From assembly GCF_900099655.1 (NCBI RefSeq), contig NZ_FNDC01000006.1, positions 63,947 through 127,946 on the forward strand: DNA of 64,000 bases, written 5' to 3'. Source of the stretch: Planococcus glaciei. GTDB lineage: Bacteria > Bacillota > Bacilli > Bacillales_A > Planococcaceae. Position numbers and translations under genes: made by a program. The notes under the pieces are model-generated. The model worked only from the letters and a program-made list of their open reading frames with translations. It had not been told where the DNA came from and searched no databases. Of the stretch, positions 44,354 to 53,313 are shown piece by piece. Within the stretch, counting starts at the first letter, position 1. The number at the start of each line of letters is the position of its first letter.

Positions 44354-44976
44354 ACGAAGTGAAATATGATGCAAACGGGCTGGTTCCCGTCATTATTCAA
44401 AACGCTGAAACAAAAGCAGTGCTGACACTTGCTTATGCAACAGAAGAAGCCGTGCAAAAAACAATTGAGACCAATGAAACATGGCTGTACTCCAGAAGCC
44501 GCAATGAACTGTGGAACAAAGGGGCAACAAGCGGCAACACGCAGCAGGTCACAGCTGTACGCCTCGATTGCGACGGCGATTCGTTGATCTACGAAGTGAT
44601 TCCGAACGGCCCGGCATGCCACACCGGCGAAGAAAGCTGCTTCCACAACACGATTGCCGGAACACCGAACGAATCGACTGTGGATATGTTCAACGAACTG
44701 ACCGGGCTTATTGAAAAAAGAGAACAGGAAATGCCGGAAGGCGCCTACACTACATATTTATTTGAAGAAGGCGTTGATAAAATCTGCAAAAAAGTAGGAG
44801 AAGAAGCTGCAGAAGTCATCATCGCTGCTAAAAACAGAGATCCGAAAGAATTGGCGATGGAAACAGCAGACTTGTTTTATCATGTCCTCGTATTGCTGCA
44901 GGAACAAAAAGTCGGGCTAGACCAAGTGGTCGACGTCTTGAAAGAACGCCACGCCACAAAAACTGCAAGTAAATAA
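44350..44976 (+). CDS. hisI: Bifunctional PRA-CH/PRA-PP hydrolase (HisIE)
   Basis: 208 residues with two domains. The PRA cyclohydrolase part (1-110) has [20 protein letters not shown] and metal-binding cysteines in RLDCDGD and CHTGEESCF. The PRA-PP pyrophosphohydrolase part (about 115-205) has [15 protein letters not shown] and [13 protein letters not shown]. These are steps 2 and 3 of histidine synthesis. Last gene of the operon. hisC and a histidinol phosphatase gene are not in this window. Confidence 0.96.
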   Translation: MNEVKYDANGLVPVIIQNAETKAVLTLAYATEEAVQKTIETNETWLYSRSRNELWNKGATSGNTQQVTAVRLDCDGDSLIYEVIPNGPACHTGEESCFHNTIAGTPNESTVDMFNELTGLIEKREQEMPEGAYTTYLFEEGVDKICKKVGEEAAEVIIAAKNRDPKELAMETADLFYHVLVLLQEQKVGLDQVVDVLKERHATKTASK

Positions 44977-45008
44977 TACGGAAATATGCTATAATAACAG
45001 CACATTTG

Positions 45009-45045
45009 AGTAAAGGAGCGATGTTGATCGTTCCTTTTACTTTTT
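45009..45045 (+). terminator. Terminator between hisI and yvcD
   Basis: AGTAAAGGAGCGAT (45009-45022) pairs with ATCGTTCCTTTTACT (45027-45041), with one bulge, then TTTTT. A TATAAT at 44990-44995 just upstream has no good -35, so a promoter for yvcD reading through this hairpin is possible but unproven. Confidence 0.8.
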
Positions 45046-45057
45046 CGGAGGCATATT

Positions 45058-46584
45058 TTGGAGAATAAAAAAAAGAAAAACTACGAGAATATCCTGTCGT
45101 TCATTCCAACGGGGGAATATTATTATAAAAAAGCATTGAAAGAGCTGCACCGCGAGCAGTATCCAAAAGCTCATAAGTATTTGCAGCGGGCGACAGAACT
45201 CAGCCCGAAAGATCCTGACATCTGGATCCAGTTCGGGATTGTCCTCATGGAAATGCAGGAGTTTGAACAGGCGAGAGAAGCGCTGCGGACGGCTTATGAC
45301 CTGGATATCGACAAGACCGAAACCTTATTTTTCTTAGCGGAAGTGCATGCCCATCTGGGGATGTTTTTAGAAGCGCGCAATTTCGCCAAGAAATACGTGG
45401 AAAACGATGTTCAGGGAAGGTATGTTGCAGAAGCGCTGGAAATCATTGATTTTGCGGAGCAGGAAGACTGGCAGCTTTTTGATGATGAAGGCGAAGCACA
45501 GGACAGCGAGTATTTTTATCAGCAGGAAAAAGCACGCCGTTTAATGGAAGAAGGGAAGTTCCCGGAAGCCATTGTTCTTCTGGAAACCTTGATTGAAGAA
45601 AAGCCGGACTTCTGGGGAGCGCATAACAACCTGGCGCTGGCTTACTTCTACATCGGCGAGTCCGAAATGGCTAAAGCATTGCTGCATGACGTGCTGCGGA
45701 GAAATACAGGCAATTTGCATGCGCTTTGCAATTTGGCGGTTTTCCATTATTACGAAAAAAACGAAGAGCTGGAAGACGTCCTGAACTTATTGAAGAAAAT
45801 CCAGCCCTATGTCTTTGAGCACCGCTATAAACTGGGAGCGACCTTTGCATTGGTCGGCAAGTACAAAGAAGCCTACCGCTGGCTGCGCAGCTTGCAGAAA
45901 CGCGGGTTTGACGGAGATCCGGCGTTTTATTTCTGGCTGTCCCATGCCGCTTACCATTCCGGCCATGAAGACATTGCAAAACAGGCCTGGAAGCAGTTGA
46001 CGAAAATGGATCCGGGGAAAGACGGTTATGAACCATGGGCCGAACAGGCGGCTATGCCGCATGCTGATGCACTCGAACATGACCGCGATTACCTCGTTGG
46101 AAAACTCGATCATGTGCAAAAAAGCGAGCGGTTGTTTGGCTTGTTCCTGCTCGGCAAGTCTGCCCATAAACAGGAAATCATTTCTCATCCAAATTGGCTC
46201 AACTCGGAACAGCCGACCGTAATTGAAACTTACATGCTCGGATATGCGCTGGGCCATCCGTTCAAGGAATCCATTCCGGAAGAAATGGCTTTTGTGCGCG
46301 CCATGGAAGCCGCTGAAATCCTGTATCAGGAAGAAAAGATGGTGACCGAACAAAACGCCGCCGTTTTTCAACTGTGGTTTATGTTGGTTGAAAAGGCGTT
46401 TGATGAAAATTTTGGATTTAAAAATCCAAAGGCTTTGGCCGCGGCAGCATATTATATGGTCAAATCTTCAAGAGACCGGTCTGTTACAAAAAAAGCGGTT
46501 GCCGACCAGTTTGGCGTTTCGGCTGCCACATTGACAAAATACGTCAACGAACTGGCGAAATTCTTGCCGCTTTTTGAGAGCTAA
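45058..46584 (+). CDS. yvcD: YvcD-like tetratricopeptide repeat protein
   Basis: 508 residues. TPR units are clear at about 18-85 (YKKALKELHREQYPKAHKYLQRATELSPKDPDIW) and about 160-235, with a further helical repeat region to about 330. The C-terminal 50 residues (KSSRDRSVTKKAVADQFGVSAATLTKYVNELAKFL) form a helix-turn-helix-like end. It is soluble, and probably a scaffold or regulator. The start is TTG with GGAGGC six nt ahead. B. subtilis yvcD sits between hisI and trxB, as here. Function unknown. Confidence 0.87.
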   Translation: MENKKKKNYENILSFIPTGEYYYKKALKELHREQYPKAHKYLQRATELSPKDPDIWIQFGIVLMEMQEFEQAREALRTAYDLDIDKTETLFFLAEVHAHLGMFLEARNFAKKYVENDVQGRYVAEALEIIDFAEQEDWQLFDDEGEAQDSEYFYQQEKARRLMEEGKFPEAIVLLETLIEEKPDFWGAHNNLALAYFYIGESEMAKALLHDVLRRNTGNLHALCNLAVFHYYEKNEELEDVLNLLKKIQPYVFEHRYKLGATFALVGKYKEAYRWLRSLQKRGFDGDPAFYFWLSHAAYHSGHEDIAKQAWKQLTKMDPGKDGYEPWAEQAAMPHADALEHDRDYLVGKLDHVQKSERLFGLFLLGKSAHKQEIISHPNWLNSEQPTVIETYMLGYALGHPFKESIPEEMAFVRAMEAAEILYQEEKMVTEQNAAVFQLWFMLVEKAFDENFGFKNPKALAAAAYYMVKSSRDRSVTKKAVADQFGVSAATLTKYVNELAKFLPLFES

Positions 46585-46633
46585 GCAAAAAAGTTGCCGC
46601 AATGCCGGGAATCTTATACGATTTAGTTACTGA

Positions 46634-47605
<972 letters not shown>

Positions 47606-47702
47606 TTTAACGCTAATTTAATCCTGCTGTAACACGCTTGTCACAGATAAGTGGTAGAGTAGGAATAGTAAATTGACCCCCTTTTTATAAAGAAACTTTG
47701 AC

Positions 47703-47744
47703 AAGCCGTTTTCCGATTCACTCGGAAAACGGCTTCTTTTTTTT
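47703..47744 (+). terminator. Terminator downstream of trxB
   Basis: A 14-bp perfect stem AAGCCGTTTTCCGA (47703-47716) with 47722-47735, 5-nt loop, followed by a T run. Confidence 0.9.
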
Positions 47745-47772
47745 GTGTGGAGATCTTATTATTTCCAACCGG

Positions 47773-47800
47773 GCCTAAACAGGTGCCTCTGCTTTTCTTA
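47773..47800 (+). repeat. Intergenic repeat family II, truncated right end
   Basis: The stretch CCTAAACAGGTGCCTCTGC followed by TTTTCTT matches the right end of the complete copy at 47931-48049 (GCTGAACAGGCGCTTCCGC then TTTTCTT). It appears to be the remnant of a third copy in the same orientation. Confidence 0.6.
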
Positions 47801-47930
47801 GTGTCCAGTTCCGGCGGCTAGCCCCTCGAGTCGCTTCGGTCTTGCCGCTAATGGCAAAGAACGCCATTATCTTCAAGCCCTCCAGCGCTTGTCGGGGCTG
47901 AACAAGCCGCCTACACTTTTCTTTTTTGTC
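47801..47930 (+). repeat. Intergenic repeat family II, copy A
   Basis: A foldable element. The outer stem GGCGGC (47813-47818) pairs with GCCGCC (47906-47911); GCCCC (47821-47825) pairs with GGGGC (47894-47898); the terminal stem TAATGGC pairs with GCCATTA. The strings CTAGC near the left end and GCTGAACA near the right end are shared with copy B. It ends in a T-rich tail TTTTCTTTTTT. Related elements are frequent in Bacillales intergenic regions (from memory); role unknown. Confidence 0.75.
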
Positions 47931-48049
47931 TAGCTGCAGCGCCTAGCTCTTCGGGTCATAAGCCAGCCCAGCTGTGTGGCAAAAGCGCCACACAGCTGGT
48001 CTGGCTTATGCCTGTCAGAGCTGAACAGGCGCTTCCGCTTTTCTTTTTT
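47931..48049 (+). repeat. Intergenic repeat family II, copy B
   Basis: Same layout as copy A with different but still pairing stems. AGCGCCT (47938-47944) pairs with AGGCGCT (48027-48033); GCTCT (47946-47950) pairs with AGAGC (48017-48021). The top stem CATAAGCCAG...CAGCTGTGTGGC pairs with GCCACACAGCTG...CTGGCTTATG. It ends TTTTCTTTTTTG, whose last bases serve as part of the -35 of the next promoter. Confidence 0.78.
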
Positions 48050-48077
48050 GCATGACACGCCTGGATAGATGTATAAT
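48048..48077 (+). promoter_or_regulatory. Promoter of yvcI-rapZ-yvcK-whiA-crh
   Basis: TTGCAT (48048-48053), 18-nt spacer, perfect TATAAT (48072-48077), 35 nt before the yvcI start. The -35 uses the last bases of repeat copy B. Confidence 0.65.
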
Positions 48078-48111
48078 GGAGAGAGTTTACAATAGATACG
48101 GAGTGTCGACA

Positions 48112-48597
48112 GTGCAGCGAATCGCAAATTTATTAGTGGTCCAGAACGGACAAGTATTGCTATTGAAGAAACCCCGGCGGGATTGGTACGTAGCCCCGGG
48201 CGGGAAAATGGAATCAGGAGAATCGATTTACGAAGCCGCCATCCGGGAGTTTAAGGAAGAAACCGGAGCGACGCCGATCGGCACTCATTTAAAAGGCATT
48301 TATACCATGATGATACAAGAAGGGGAGCAAATCGTAGACGAATGGATGCTGTTTACGTTTCTCGCAACCGGCATCACCGGCACCCCTTATGAAGAAACAA
48401 GAGAAGGGCTGCTTGAATGGCATCCTGTTGAAAGTTTGGATTTCTTGCCGATGGCGGAAGGCGACCGGACAAACTTGAAGTTTGCCGTAAGCCAGGAAGG
48501 CATGCAGTACGGCACGTTCCATTATTCATCTGAATTCCAATTGATCAACGAAAACATTCAAACGTCTACCGAAGAGGGGATTCCGCGTAATGGATAA
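48112..48597 (+). CDS. yvcI: NUDIX hydrolase YvcI-like
   Basis: 161 residues (B. subtilis YvcI 158). The Nudix box [23 protein letters not shown] (about 32-54) has the REFKEE metal-binding glutamates. It hydrolyses a nucleoside-diphosphate-linked substrate, which one is unknown. The frame is open from 48052, but that start precedes the -10 region. GGAG lies 8 nt before the GTG at 48112, giving a length that fits the family. It overlaps rapZ by 8 nt and begins the operon yvcI-rapZ-yvcK-whiA-crh. Confidence 0.88.
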   Translation: MQRIANLLVVQNGQVLLLKKPRRDWYVAPGGKMESGESIYEAAIREFKEETGATPIGTHLKGIYTMMIQEGEQIVDEWMLFTFLATGITGTPYEETREGLLEWHPVESLDFLPMAEGDRTNLKFAVSQEGMQYGTFHYSSEFQLINENIQTSTEEGIPRNG

Positions 48598-49471
48598 GCA
48601 CACCGATGAAACTGAATTGATCATAATTACCGGCATGTCAGGAGCGGGCAAAACAGTTGCCATCCAAAGCTTCGAGGATTTGGGCTTTTTTACAATTGAC
48701 AACTTACCGCCTGCGCTTCTATTGACTTTTATCAAGTTGATGAGAGACTCGGGAAAATCGATGAAACGCGTCGCTGCCGTAATGGATTTGCGGGGCGGCG
48801 ACTTTTTTGACAGCCTGGTCGATGCAATCGACAATATTTCGAAAGAACCGAAAGTATCCACCACCATCCTCTTCCTGGATGCGGATAATCAGACGCTGGT
48901 CAGCCGCTATAAAGAATCACGGCGTTCGCATCCTTTGTCGCCAGGCGGCTTAGTGCTGGGCGGCATCAAAAAAGAACGCGATATGCTGATGGATCTGCAA
49001 GGGCGCGCGAAGTATATGTACAACACCTCGTCGATGACGCCTCGCCAGCTTAGAGAAAAAATCGTGTCAGATTTCGCAACGCAATCCAGCAACAAATTTA
49101 CCGTCAATGTCATGTCATTCGGTTTCAAACATGGCATTCCGATTGATGCCGATTTGGTTTTCGATGTGCGCTTCCTGCCAAACCCTTATTACATTGAAGA
49201 TTTAAAGCCGTTATCGGGTCTGGATGAACCGGTTTCAAGTTACGTGCTTCAGTGGGGCGAAACCCAGACATTGATCAGCAAATTGAGCGACCTTTTTGAC
49301 TTCATCATTCCCCAATATAAAAACGAAGGCAAAGCCCAATTGGTTATTGCTTTCGGCTGTACGGGCGGGCAGCACCGTTCAGTGACGCTTGCTGAATACT
49401 ACGGAAAACTGCTGGCCGAAAACAACAAAACGATCATTACGCATCGGGATGTCAAAACAAGAAAGGGCTGA
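48590..49471 (+). CDS. rapZ: RapZ/YvcJ family nucleotide-binding protein
   Basis: 293 residues. Walker A GMSGAGKT (15-22) and the family strings [23 protein letters not shown] (here [14 protein letters not shown]), [22 protein letters not shown] and the C-terminal [15 protein letters not shown] are present. In Escherichia coli RapZ guides RNase E to the GlmZ sRNA and binds GlcN6P; B. subtilis YvcJ is a GTPase/ATPase linked to competence expression. In Bacillales the RNA role is not established. 4 nt before yvcK. Confidence 0.95.
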   Translation: MDKHTDETELIIITGMSGAGKTVAIQSFEDLGFFTIDNLPPALLLTFIKLMRDSGKSMKRVAAVMDLRGGDFFDSLVDAIDNISKEPKVSTTILFLDADNQTLVSRYKESRRSHPLSPGGLVLGGIKKERDMLMDLQGRAKYMYNTSSMTPRQLREKIVSDFATQSSNKFTVNVMSFGFKHGIPIDADLVFDVRFLPNPYYIEDLKPLSGLDEPVSSYVLQWGETQTLISKLSDLFDFIIPQYKNEGKAQLVIAFGCTGGQHRSVTLAEYYGKLLAENNKTIITHRDVKTRKG

Positions 49472-49475
49472 GTGC

Positions 49476-50471
49476 ATGGAAAGTACTTTACGCCGGAAAC
49501 GGGTGGTCATCATCGGCGGCGGCACAGGGCTGTCCACATTGCTGCGGGGCTTGAAAAAGTTCCCGTTGGATTTGACTGCGATTGTGACCGTAGCCGACGA
49601 TGGGGGAAGCTCCGGGCGCCTTCGGAATGACTTGGATATTCCGCCTCCGGGCGATATCCGCAACGTCATGGCTGCGCTGTCAGATGCCGAACCATTGGTA
49701 GCAGAAATGTTTCAATATCGATTTAAACAATCACCGGATCTGGATGGCCATTCACTGGGCAATCTGATGTTGGCGGCCTTAACCAACATCACCGGCGATT
49801 TTTCGCATGCCGTGAAAGAAATGAGCCGCGTGCTGAATGTCAACGGAACCGTATTGCCGGCAGCCAACCAATTGGTCACGCTTCATGCAGAATTTGAAGA
49901 TGGCACGATTGTCAGTGGAGAATCAAAAATTCCGGCGTATTTACAGCCAATCAAGAGAGTGTTTCTGGAGCCGCGCGATGTCAAGACTTTGCCGGATACC
50001 ATACAAGCCATTCAAAAGGCGGATGTCATCGTTGTAGGGCCCGGATCGCTGTACACCAGCATTTTGCCGAACCTCCTCGTCAAAGACATCAAAAAGGCGG
50101 TCGTATCAGCCGAAGCCAAAAAGATTTATATTTGCAATCTGATGACACAAGCCGGAGAAACTTATAAATATACAGCTTGCGACCACGTCAAGGCGCTCTA
50201 TGATCATGTAGGCGAACCGTTTCTGGACGCCATTTTGCTGAATAAAGAACAAGTTCCCCAAGGAATTGCGGAACGCTATATCAAACAAAAAGCCTGGCCT
50301 GTGGCGTACGATGAAGAACGCTTGCAGAGCATGGGCCTTGAAATTTTTAAACAGGACATCGCCAACATTTTGGGTGAAACGGTCCGGCATGAACCATTGA
50401 AAGTGGCAGAATGGTTATTTGAATATGCCGGAGGCCTGGCCAAAGAAGATCCAAAGCAGCTATATTTCTAG
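49476..50471 (+). CDS. yvcK: YvcK, UDP-sugar-binding regulator needed for gluconeogenic growth
   Basis: 331 residues of the CofD-like/YvcK family. [41 protein letters not shown] at about 9-49 is the nucleotide-fold signature, with [17 protein letters not shown] after it and [15 protein letters not shown] near 190. It binds UDP-GlcNAc in B. subtilis and is needed for normal shape and growth on gluconeogenic carbon. GAAAGGG places the ATG at 49476; an earlier frame from 49389 overlaps rapZ. Confidence 0.95.
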   Translation: MESTLRRKRVVIIGGGTGLSTLLRGLKKFPLDLTAIVTVADDGGSSGRLRNDLDIPPPGDIRNVMAALSDAEPLVAEMFQYRFKQSPDLDGHSLGNLMLAALTNITGDFSHAVKEMSRVLNVNGTVLPAANQLVTLHAEFEDGTIVSGESKIPAYLQPIKRVFLEPRDVKTLPDTIQAIQKADVIVVGPGSLYTSILPNLLVKDIKKAVVSAEAKKIYICNLMTQAGETYKYTACDHVKALYDHVGEPFLDAILLNKEQVPQGIAERYIKQKAWPVAYDEERLQSMGLEIFKQDIANILGETVRHEPLKVAEWLFEYAGGLAKEDPKQLYF

Positions 50472-50494
50472 CTCTTGGAAAGGGGGAAGATGTT

Positions 50495-51445
50495 TTGTCT
50501 TTTGCTTCGGAAACAAAAAAAGAGATGACCCAAGTAGAAGTGGACGATTGTTGCGGGAAAGCGGAATTATCTGCCTTGATCCGTATGAATGGAACCCTGT
50601 CATTTTCAAACCGGCAGCTAAGCCTTGATATCCAGACGGAAAATGCAGCGATTGCCCGTCGGATCTACACGTTGCTTAAGCGGTTTTACCGGGCGTATCC
50701 AGTGGAATTGCTGGTGCGGAAGAAAATGCGGTTGAAGAAAAACAACGTTTACATTTGCAGAATCAGGGAAGGTTCTAAACATGTATTGGAAGATTTAGCG
50801 ATCATTTCAGAAGGCTTCCAATTTGAACATGAAATCAATAAATCACTGATTGAAAAAAATTGCTGCAAACGCGCTTACTTGCGCGGCGCATTTTTAGCTG
50901 GCGGTTCTGTTAATAATCCGGAAACGTCTTCATATCACTTGGAAATCTACTCGCTTTACAAAGACCATGCAGAATCTCTGGTGGATCTGATGAATGAATT
51001 CCACTTGAACGCGAAAACGATTGAACGGAAAAAAGGTTTTGTGACTTATTTGAAAGAAGCTGAAAAGATTTCAGATTTCCTGAGCATAGCCGGTGCCCAT
51101 TCTGCATTGTTGAAATTCGAAGATGTACGGATCATTCGGGATATGCGCAACAGTGTAAACCGCCTGGTGAATTGTGAAACGGCGAATTTAAATAAAACTA
51201 TTGACGCCGCGCTGCGCCAAGTGGAAAATATCCGTTTTATCGATCAAATGATCGGGATTGACCAATTGCCTGAGCGGCTGCGGGAAATTGCGCGGCTGCG
51301 GGTGGAATACCAGGACGTCACGTTAAAAGAACTGGGTGAAATGGTATCGGCCGGCAGTGTCAGTAAATCCGGTGTAAATCACAGATTGCGGAAAATTGAT
51401 GAAATTGCCGAAAACTTGCGCAAGGGAGAGATGATCGGCCAATAA
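50495..51445 (+). CDS. whiA: WhiA, DNA-binding protein
   Basis: 316 residues, full length. An N-terminal LAGLIDADG-homing-endonuclease-like domain ([26 protein letters not shown], about 128-153) is followed by a C-terminal helix-turn-helix ([26 protein letters not shown], about 259-284, and [12 protein letters not shown]). In Bacillus it acts on cell division and chromosome segregation. It starts at TTG with AAGGGGG about 9 nt ahead. It lies between yvcK and crh as in B. subtilis. Confidence 0.96.
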   Translation: MSFASETKKEMTQVEVDDCCGKAELSALIRMNGTLSFSNRQLSLDIQTENAAIARRIYTLLKRFYRAYPVELLVRKKMRLKKNNVYICRIREGSKHVLEDLAIISEGFQFEHEINKSLIEKNCCKRAYLRGAFLAGGSVNNPETSSYHLEIYSLYKDHAESLVDLMNEFHLNAKTIERKKGFVTYLKEAEKISDFLSIAGAHSALLKFEDVRIIRDMRNSVNRLVNCETANLNKTIDAALRQVENIRFIDQMIGIDQLPERLREIARLRVEYQDVTLKELGEMVSAGSVSKSGVNHRLRKIDEIAENLRKGEMIGQ

Positions 51446-51503
51446 TTTTGGCCGTTCTTTCATATATTTTGGGTATGCAGATCAGTTTTAGAGGAGGAGC
51501 AAT

Positions 51504-51761
51504 ATGGTTGAAAAACAAGTGGTAGTCCAGTTGAAATCAGGTTTACAAGCAAGGCAGGCGGCATTGTTCGTCCAGGAAGCCAACCGGTTTAATTCGGATG
51601 TATACCTGGAAAAAGACGATAAAAAAGTAAATGCGAAAAGCATCATGGGCATTATGAGCCTGGCCATCAGCAAAGGCACCAGTGTTAAAATTTCTGCAGA
51701 CGGCAGAGACGAACAAGAAGCGGTCGATTCCTTGGCTGCACAAATCGAAAAAGAAGCGTAA
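51504..51761 (+). CDS. crh: Catabolite repression HPr-like protein Crh
   Basis: 85 residues. The HPr fold is clear, but the phosphotransfer histidine is replaced by Gln15 in GLQARQAALF, while Ser46 is kept in AKSIMGIMSL. This is the hallmark of Crh: it cannot carry PTS phosphate but is phosphorylated by HprK (encoded 17 kb upstream) and acts as CcpA corepressor. GAGGAGGAGC lies ahead of the ATG. Last gene of the operon. Confidence 0.96.
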   Translation: MVEKQVVVQLKSGLQARQAALFVQEANRFNSDVYLEKDDKKVNAKSIMGIMSLAISKGTSVKISADGRDEQEAVDSLAAQIEKEA

Positions 51762-51794
51762 AAAAGTCCACAGCCGAAGCTGTGGACTTTTATT
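51762..51794 (+). terminator. Terminator of crh
   Basis: AAAAGTCCACAGC (51762-51774) pairs perfectly with GCTGTGGACTTTT (51779-51791). Confidence 0.9.
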
Positions 51795-51808
51795 TGGAAT
51801 ACAAATAG

Positions 51809-51843
51809 AAAAAAGACCGGGATGATTTCATCCCGGTCCTTTT
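51809..51843 (-). terminator. Terminator of clpP
   Basis: GACCGGGATGA (51815-51825) pairs with TCATCCCGGTC (51828-51838) around a 2-nt loop, with a T run on the minus strand. It stands back to back with the crh terminator. Confidence 0.9.
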
Positions 51844-51851
51844 AGCGTATC

Positions 51852-52454
51852 TTATTTTTTGTCTTCCAACATTTTGTTGCGCGTGATGATTTGGTCAACC
51901 AAACCGTACTCCACCGCACGTTCAGCAGTCATGAAGTTGTCGCGGTCTGTGTCTTTAGAAATCACTTCAAGCGGCTGGCCAGTACGTTCTGACAGGATTT
52001 CGTTCAATTTTTCACGAAGGTGCAAAATGCGTTTCGCGGCAATTTCGATTTCTGTCGCTTGCCCTTGAGCTCCGCCAAGCGGTTGGTGAATCATGACTTC
52101 AGCGTTCGGAAGTGCATAGCGTTTGCCTTTAGTTCCTGCTGCAAGAAGGAAAGCACCCATTGATGCTGCCATACCGATGCAGACGGTTTGTACGTCAGGC
52201 TTGATGAACTGCATAACATCATAGATCGCCATACCGGCAGTGATGCTGCCGCCCGGGCTGTTGATGTAGATGGAAATATCTTTATCCGGATCTTCAGCTT
52301 CAAGGAAAAGGAGCTGAGCTACGATTGAGTTGGCAACATTATCATCGATTCCGCTGCCGAGCATGATGACACGGTCTTTCAACAAGCGCGAATAAATATC
52401 GTAAGCGCGTTCGCCTCTGCTTGTCTGTTCAATTACTGTAGGAATTAAATTCAT
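51852..52454 (-). CDS. clpP: ATP-dependent Clp protease proteolytic subunit
   Basis: 200 residues. The catalytic triad is visible: Ser98 in GMAASMGA, His123 in MIHQPLGG, Asp172 in TDRDNF. It forms the tetradecameric chamber that degrades proteins fed by ClpC/ClpX/ClpE. The start is the ATG at 52454 with GAGGAGGAAC upstream; an in-frame extension to 52472 overlaps the ribosome site. A CtsR box overlaps its promoter, so heat and protein stress induction is expected. Confidence 0.97.
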   Translation of the reverse strand: MNLIPTVIEQTSRGERAYDIYSRLLKDRVIMLGSGIDDNVANSIVAQLLFLEAEDPDKDISIYINSPGGSITAGMAIYDVMQFIKPDVQTVCIGMAASMGAFLLAAGTKGKRYALPNAEVMIHQPLGGAQGQATEIEIAAKRILHLREKLNEILSERTGQPLEVISKDTDRDNFMTAERAVEYGLVDQIITRNKMLEDKK

Positions 52455-52520
52455 AAGATAGTTCCTCCTCATAATAGGTAATGGTCATTTCCTGCTGAAA
52501 GTTCTTCCAGCTGTATTAAT

Positions 52521-52550
52521 ATCATACACATCTTGGTCAATGAAGGTCAA
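52521..52550 (-). promoter_or_regulatory. SigA promoter of clpP
   Basis: On the minus strand TTGACC (52550-52545), 18-nt spacer, TATGAT (52526-52521). The -35 lies inside the CtsR box. Confidence 0.72.
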
Positions 52551-52551
52551 A
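52535..52551 (+). promoter_or_regulatory. CtsR operator upstream of clpP
   Basis: GGTCAATGAAGGTCAAA matches the CtsR heptad direct repeat RGTCAAANANRGTCAAA with one base off. It overlaps the clpP -35, where repressor binding would block RNA polymerase. Confidence 0.85.
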
Positions 52552-52574
52552 TTTAACGAATTATAAAAAGGTGC

Positions 52575-52603
52575 TTGAAAACTTTTTTTATTATGGTTAT
52601 AAT
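52575..52603 (+). promoter_or_regulatory. Promoter of the tRNA-Arg gene
   Basis: TTGAAA (52575-52580), 17-nt spacer, perfect TATAAT (52598-52603), 24 nt before the mature tRNA end. Confidence 0.82.
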
Positions 52604-52626
52604 AGAAAAGTCGTTAACGACCAAAC

Positions 52627-52698
52627 GCCCTCGTAGTGTAATGGATCACACGTAAGATTCCGGTTCTTAAAATGGAGGTTCGATTCCTTCCGAGGGCA
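52627..52698 (+). tRNA. tRNA-Arg (anticodon CCG)
   Basis: A 72-nt cloverleaf. Acceptor stem GCCCTCG/CGAGGGC with discriminator A at 52698. The anticodon stem TAAGA/TCTTA (52653-52657 and 52665-52669) encloses TTCCGGT, giving anticodon CCG at 52660-52662, which reads CGG arginine codons. The T-loop is GGTTCGATTCC. CCA is not encoded. It has its own promoter and terminator. A tRNA-Arg next to clpP also occurs in B. subtilis (trnQ). Confidence 0.95.
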
Positions 52699-52702
52699 TA
52701 TG

Positions 52703-52752
52703 TAAAAGCCGATTCACTTCCGTATTTGCGGAAAGGGAATCGGCTTTTTGTT
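52703..52752 (+). terminator. Terminator of the tRNA-Arg gene
   Basis: AAAAGCCGATTC pairs with GAATCGGCTTTT in an imperfect long hairpin ending in a T run. The following 52753-52974 holds no gene I can support; a 52-codon open frame at 52768-52926 is discussed separately. Confidence 0.85.
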
Positions 52753-52974
52753 TTATTAAGGCAGCGGATGCTGAAAGAATCGCTTTCTCTGGAGAATGTC
52801 CCAGCCATTTTATGTTTCCGCTATAATGAAATGGTGTCTTGGTTGTTTCGTTCCCATTTTAAAAAGAGCTCTCGGAGACCGAAAAAGAAAAGTTTGAGAG
52901 AAAGCGTTTTGCGGCATAGCAGTTAGGAGACCACAGAAGTTCAACTATTAGAGTCCATAGAAAGAGGAGATACG

Positions 52975-53205
52975 GTGATTACTTTATACACACGGCCCAA
53001 TTGTCCGTTATGCGACGAAGCAAAAATGATGATGGAACTCGTAAGAGAAGATTTTCCGTTCGAGTACGAAGAAGTCAATATCGAGAGCGACGATGCCCTC
53101 CATGAAAAATACATGCTGATGATTCCTGTCGTTGAAAAAGACGGGGAAGTGGCCATTTACGGAAACGTCGGCTATATCGAACTGCTGGAAGCGTTAGAAT
53201 TTTAA
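52975..53205 (+). CDS. Glutaredoxin-like small protein (CPLC motif)
   Basis: 76 residues with a thioredoxin fold. The active site is RPNCPLC (Cys10 and Cys13), followed by EVNIESDD and MIPVVEKDGEVAI with the cis-proline (Pro near 51). It probably acts as a thiol-disulfide exchange partner or a redox sensor; the physiological partner is unknown. GAGGAGA lies ahead of the GTG start. It is upstream of cggR, as in several Bacillus genomes (from memory), but separated by a terminator and the cggR promoter. Confidence 0.85.
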   Translation: MITLYTRPNCPLCDEAKMMMELVREDFPFEYEEVNIESDDALHEKYMLMIPVVEKDGEVAIYGNVGYIELLEALEF

Positions 53206-53217
53206 CGCTTCTTTTTA
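53188..53217 (+). terminator. Terminator overlapping the stop of the glutaredoxin-like gene
   Basis: GAAGCGTTA (53188-53196) pairs with TAACGCTTC (53203-53211), loop of 6 nt, then TTTTTA. The left arm lies in the last codons. Confidence 0.82.
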
Positions 53218-53218
53218 T

Positions 53219-53247
53219 TTGCATTTTAATAAGTGATTCGCTAGAAT
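53219..53247 (+). promoter_or_regulatory. SigA promoter of the cggR-gap operon
   Basis: TTGCAT (53219-53224), 17-nt spacer, TAGAAT (53242-53247). The transcription start is expected near 53254, two bases before the operator. Confidence 0.75.
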
Positions 53248-53255
53248 GTAACTAG

Positions 53256-53291
53256 TGGGACATAAAAATAACAAGTGGGACAAAAATCGTC
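53256..53291 (+). promoter_or_regulatory. CggR operator (direct repeats)
   Basis: TGGGAC at 53256-53261 and again at 53276-53281, 20 nt apart, the same period as the B. subtilis operator CGGGACN6TGTCN4CGGGACN6TGTC. The second half-site is also seen as CGTC at 53288-53291; the first (ATAA, 53268-53271) is degenerate. It lies just after the start point, so bound CggR would block elongation. FBP would relieve it. Confidence 0.8.
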
Positions 53292-53313
53292 CAGCTCGAA
53301 ATGGAGTGAACGA

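Noticed and set aside
47930..48127. 65-codon minus-strand frame over repeat copy B
   Set aside because: It is formed by the palindromic repeat and has no ribosome site or conserved features.
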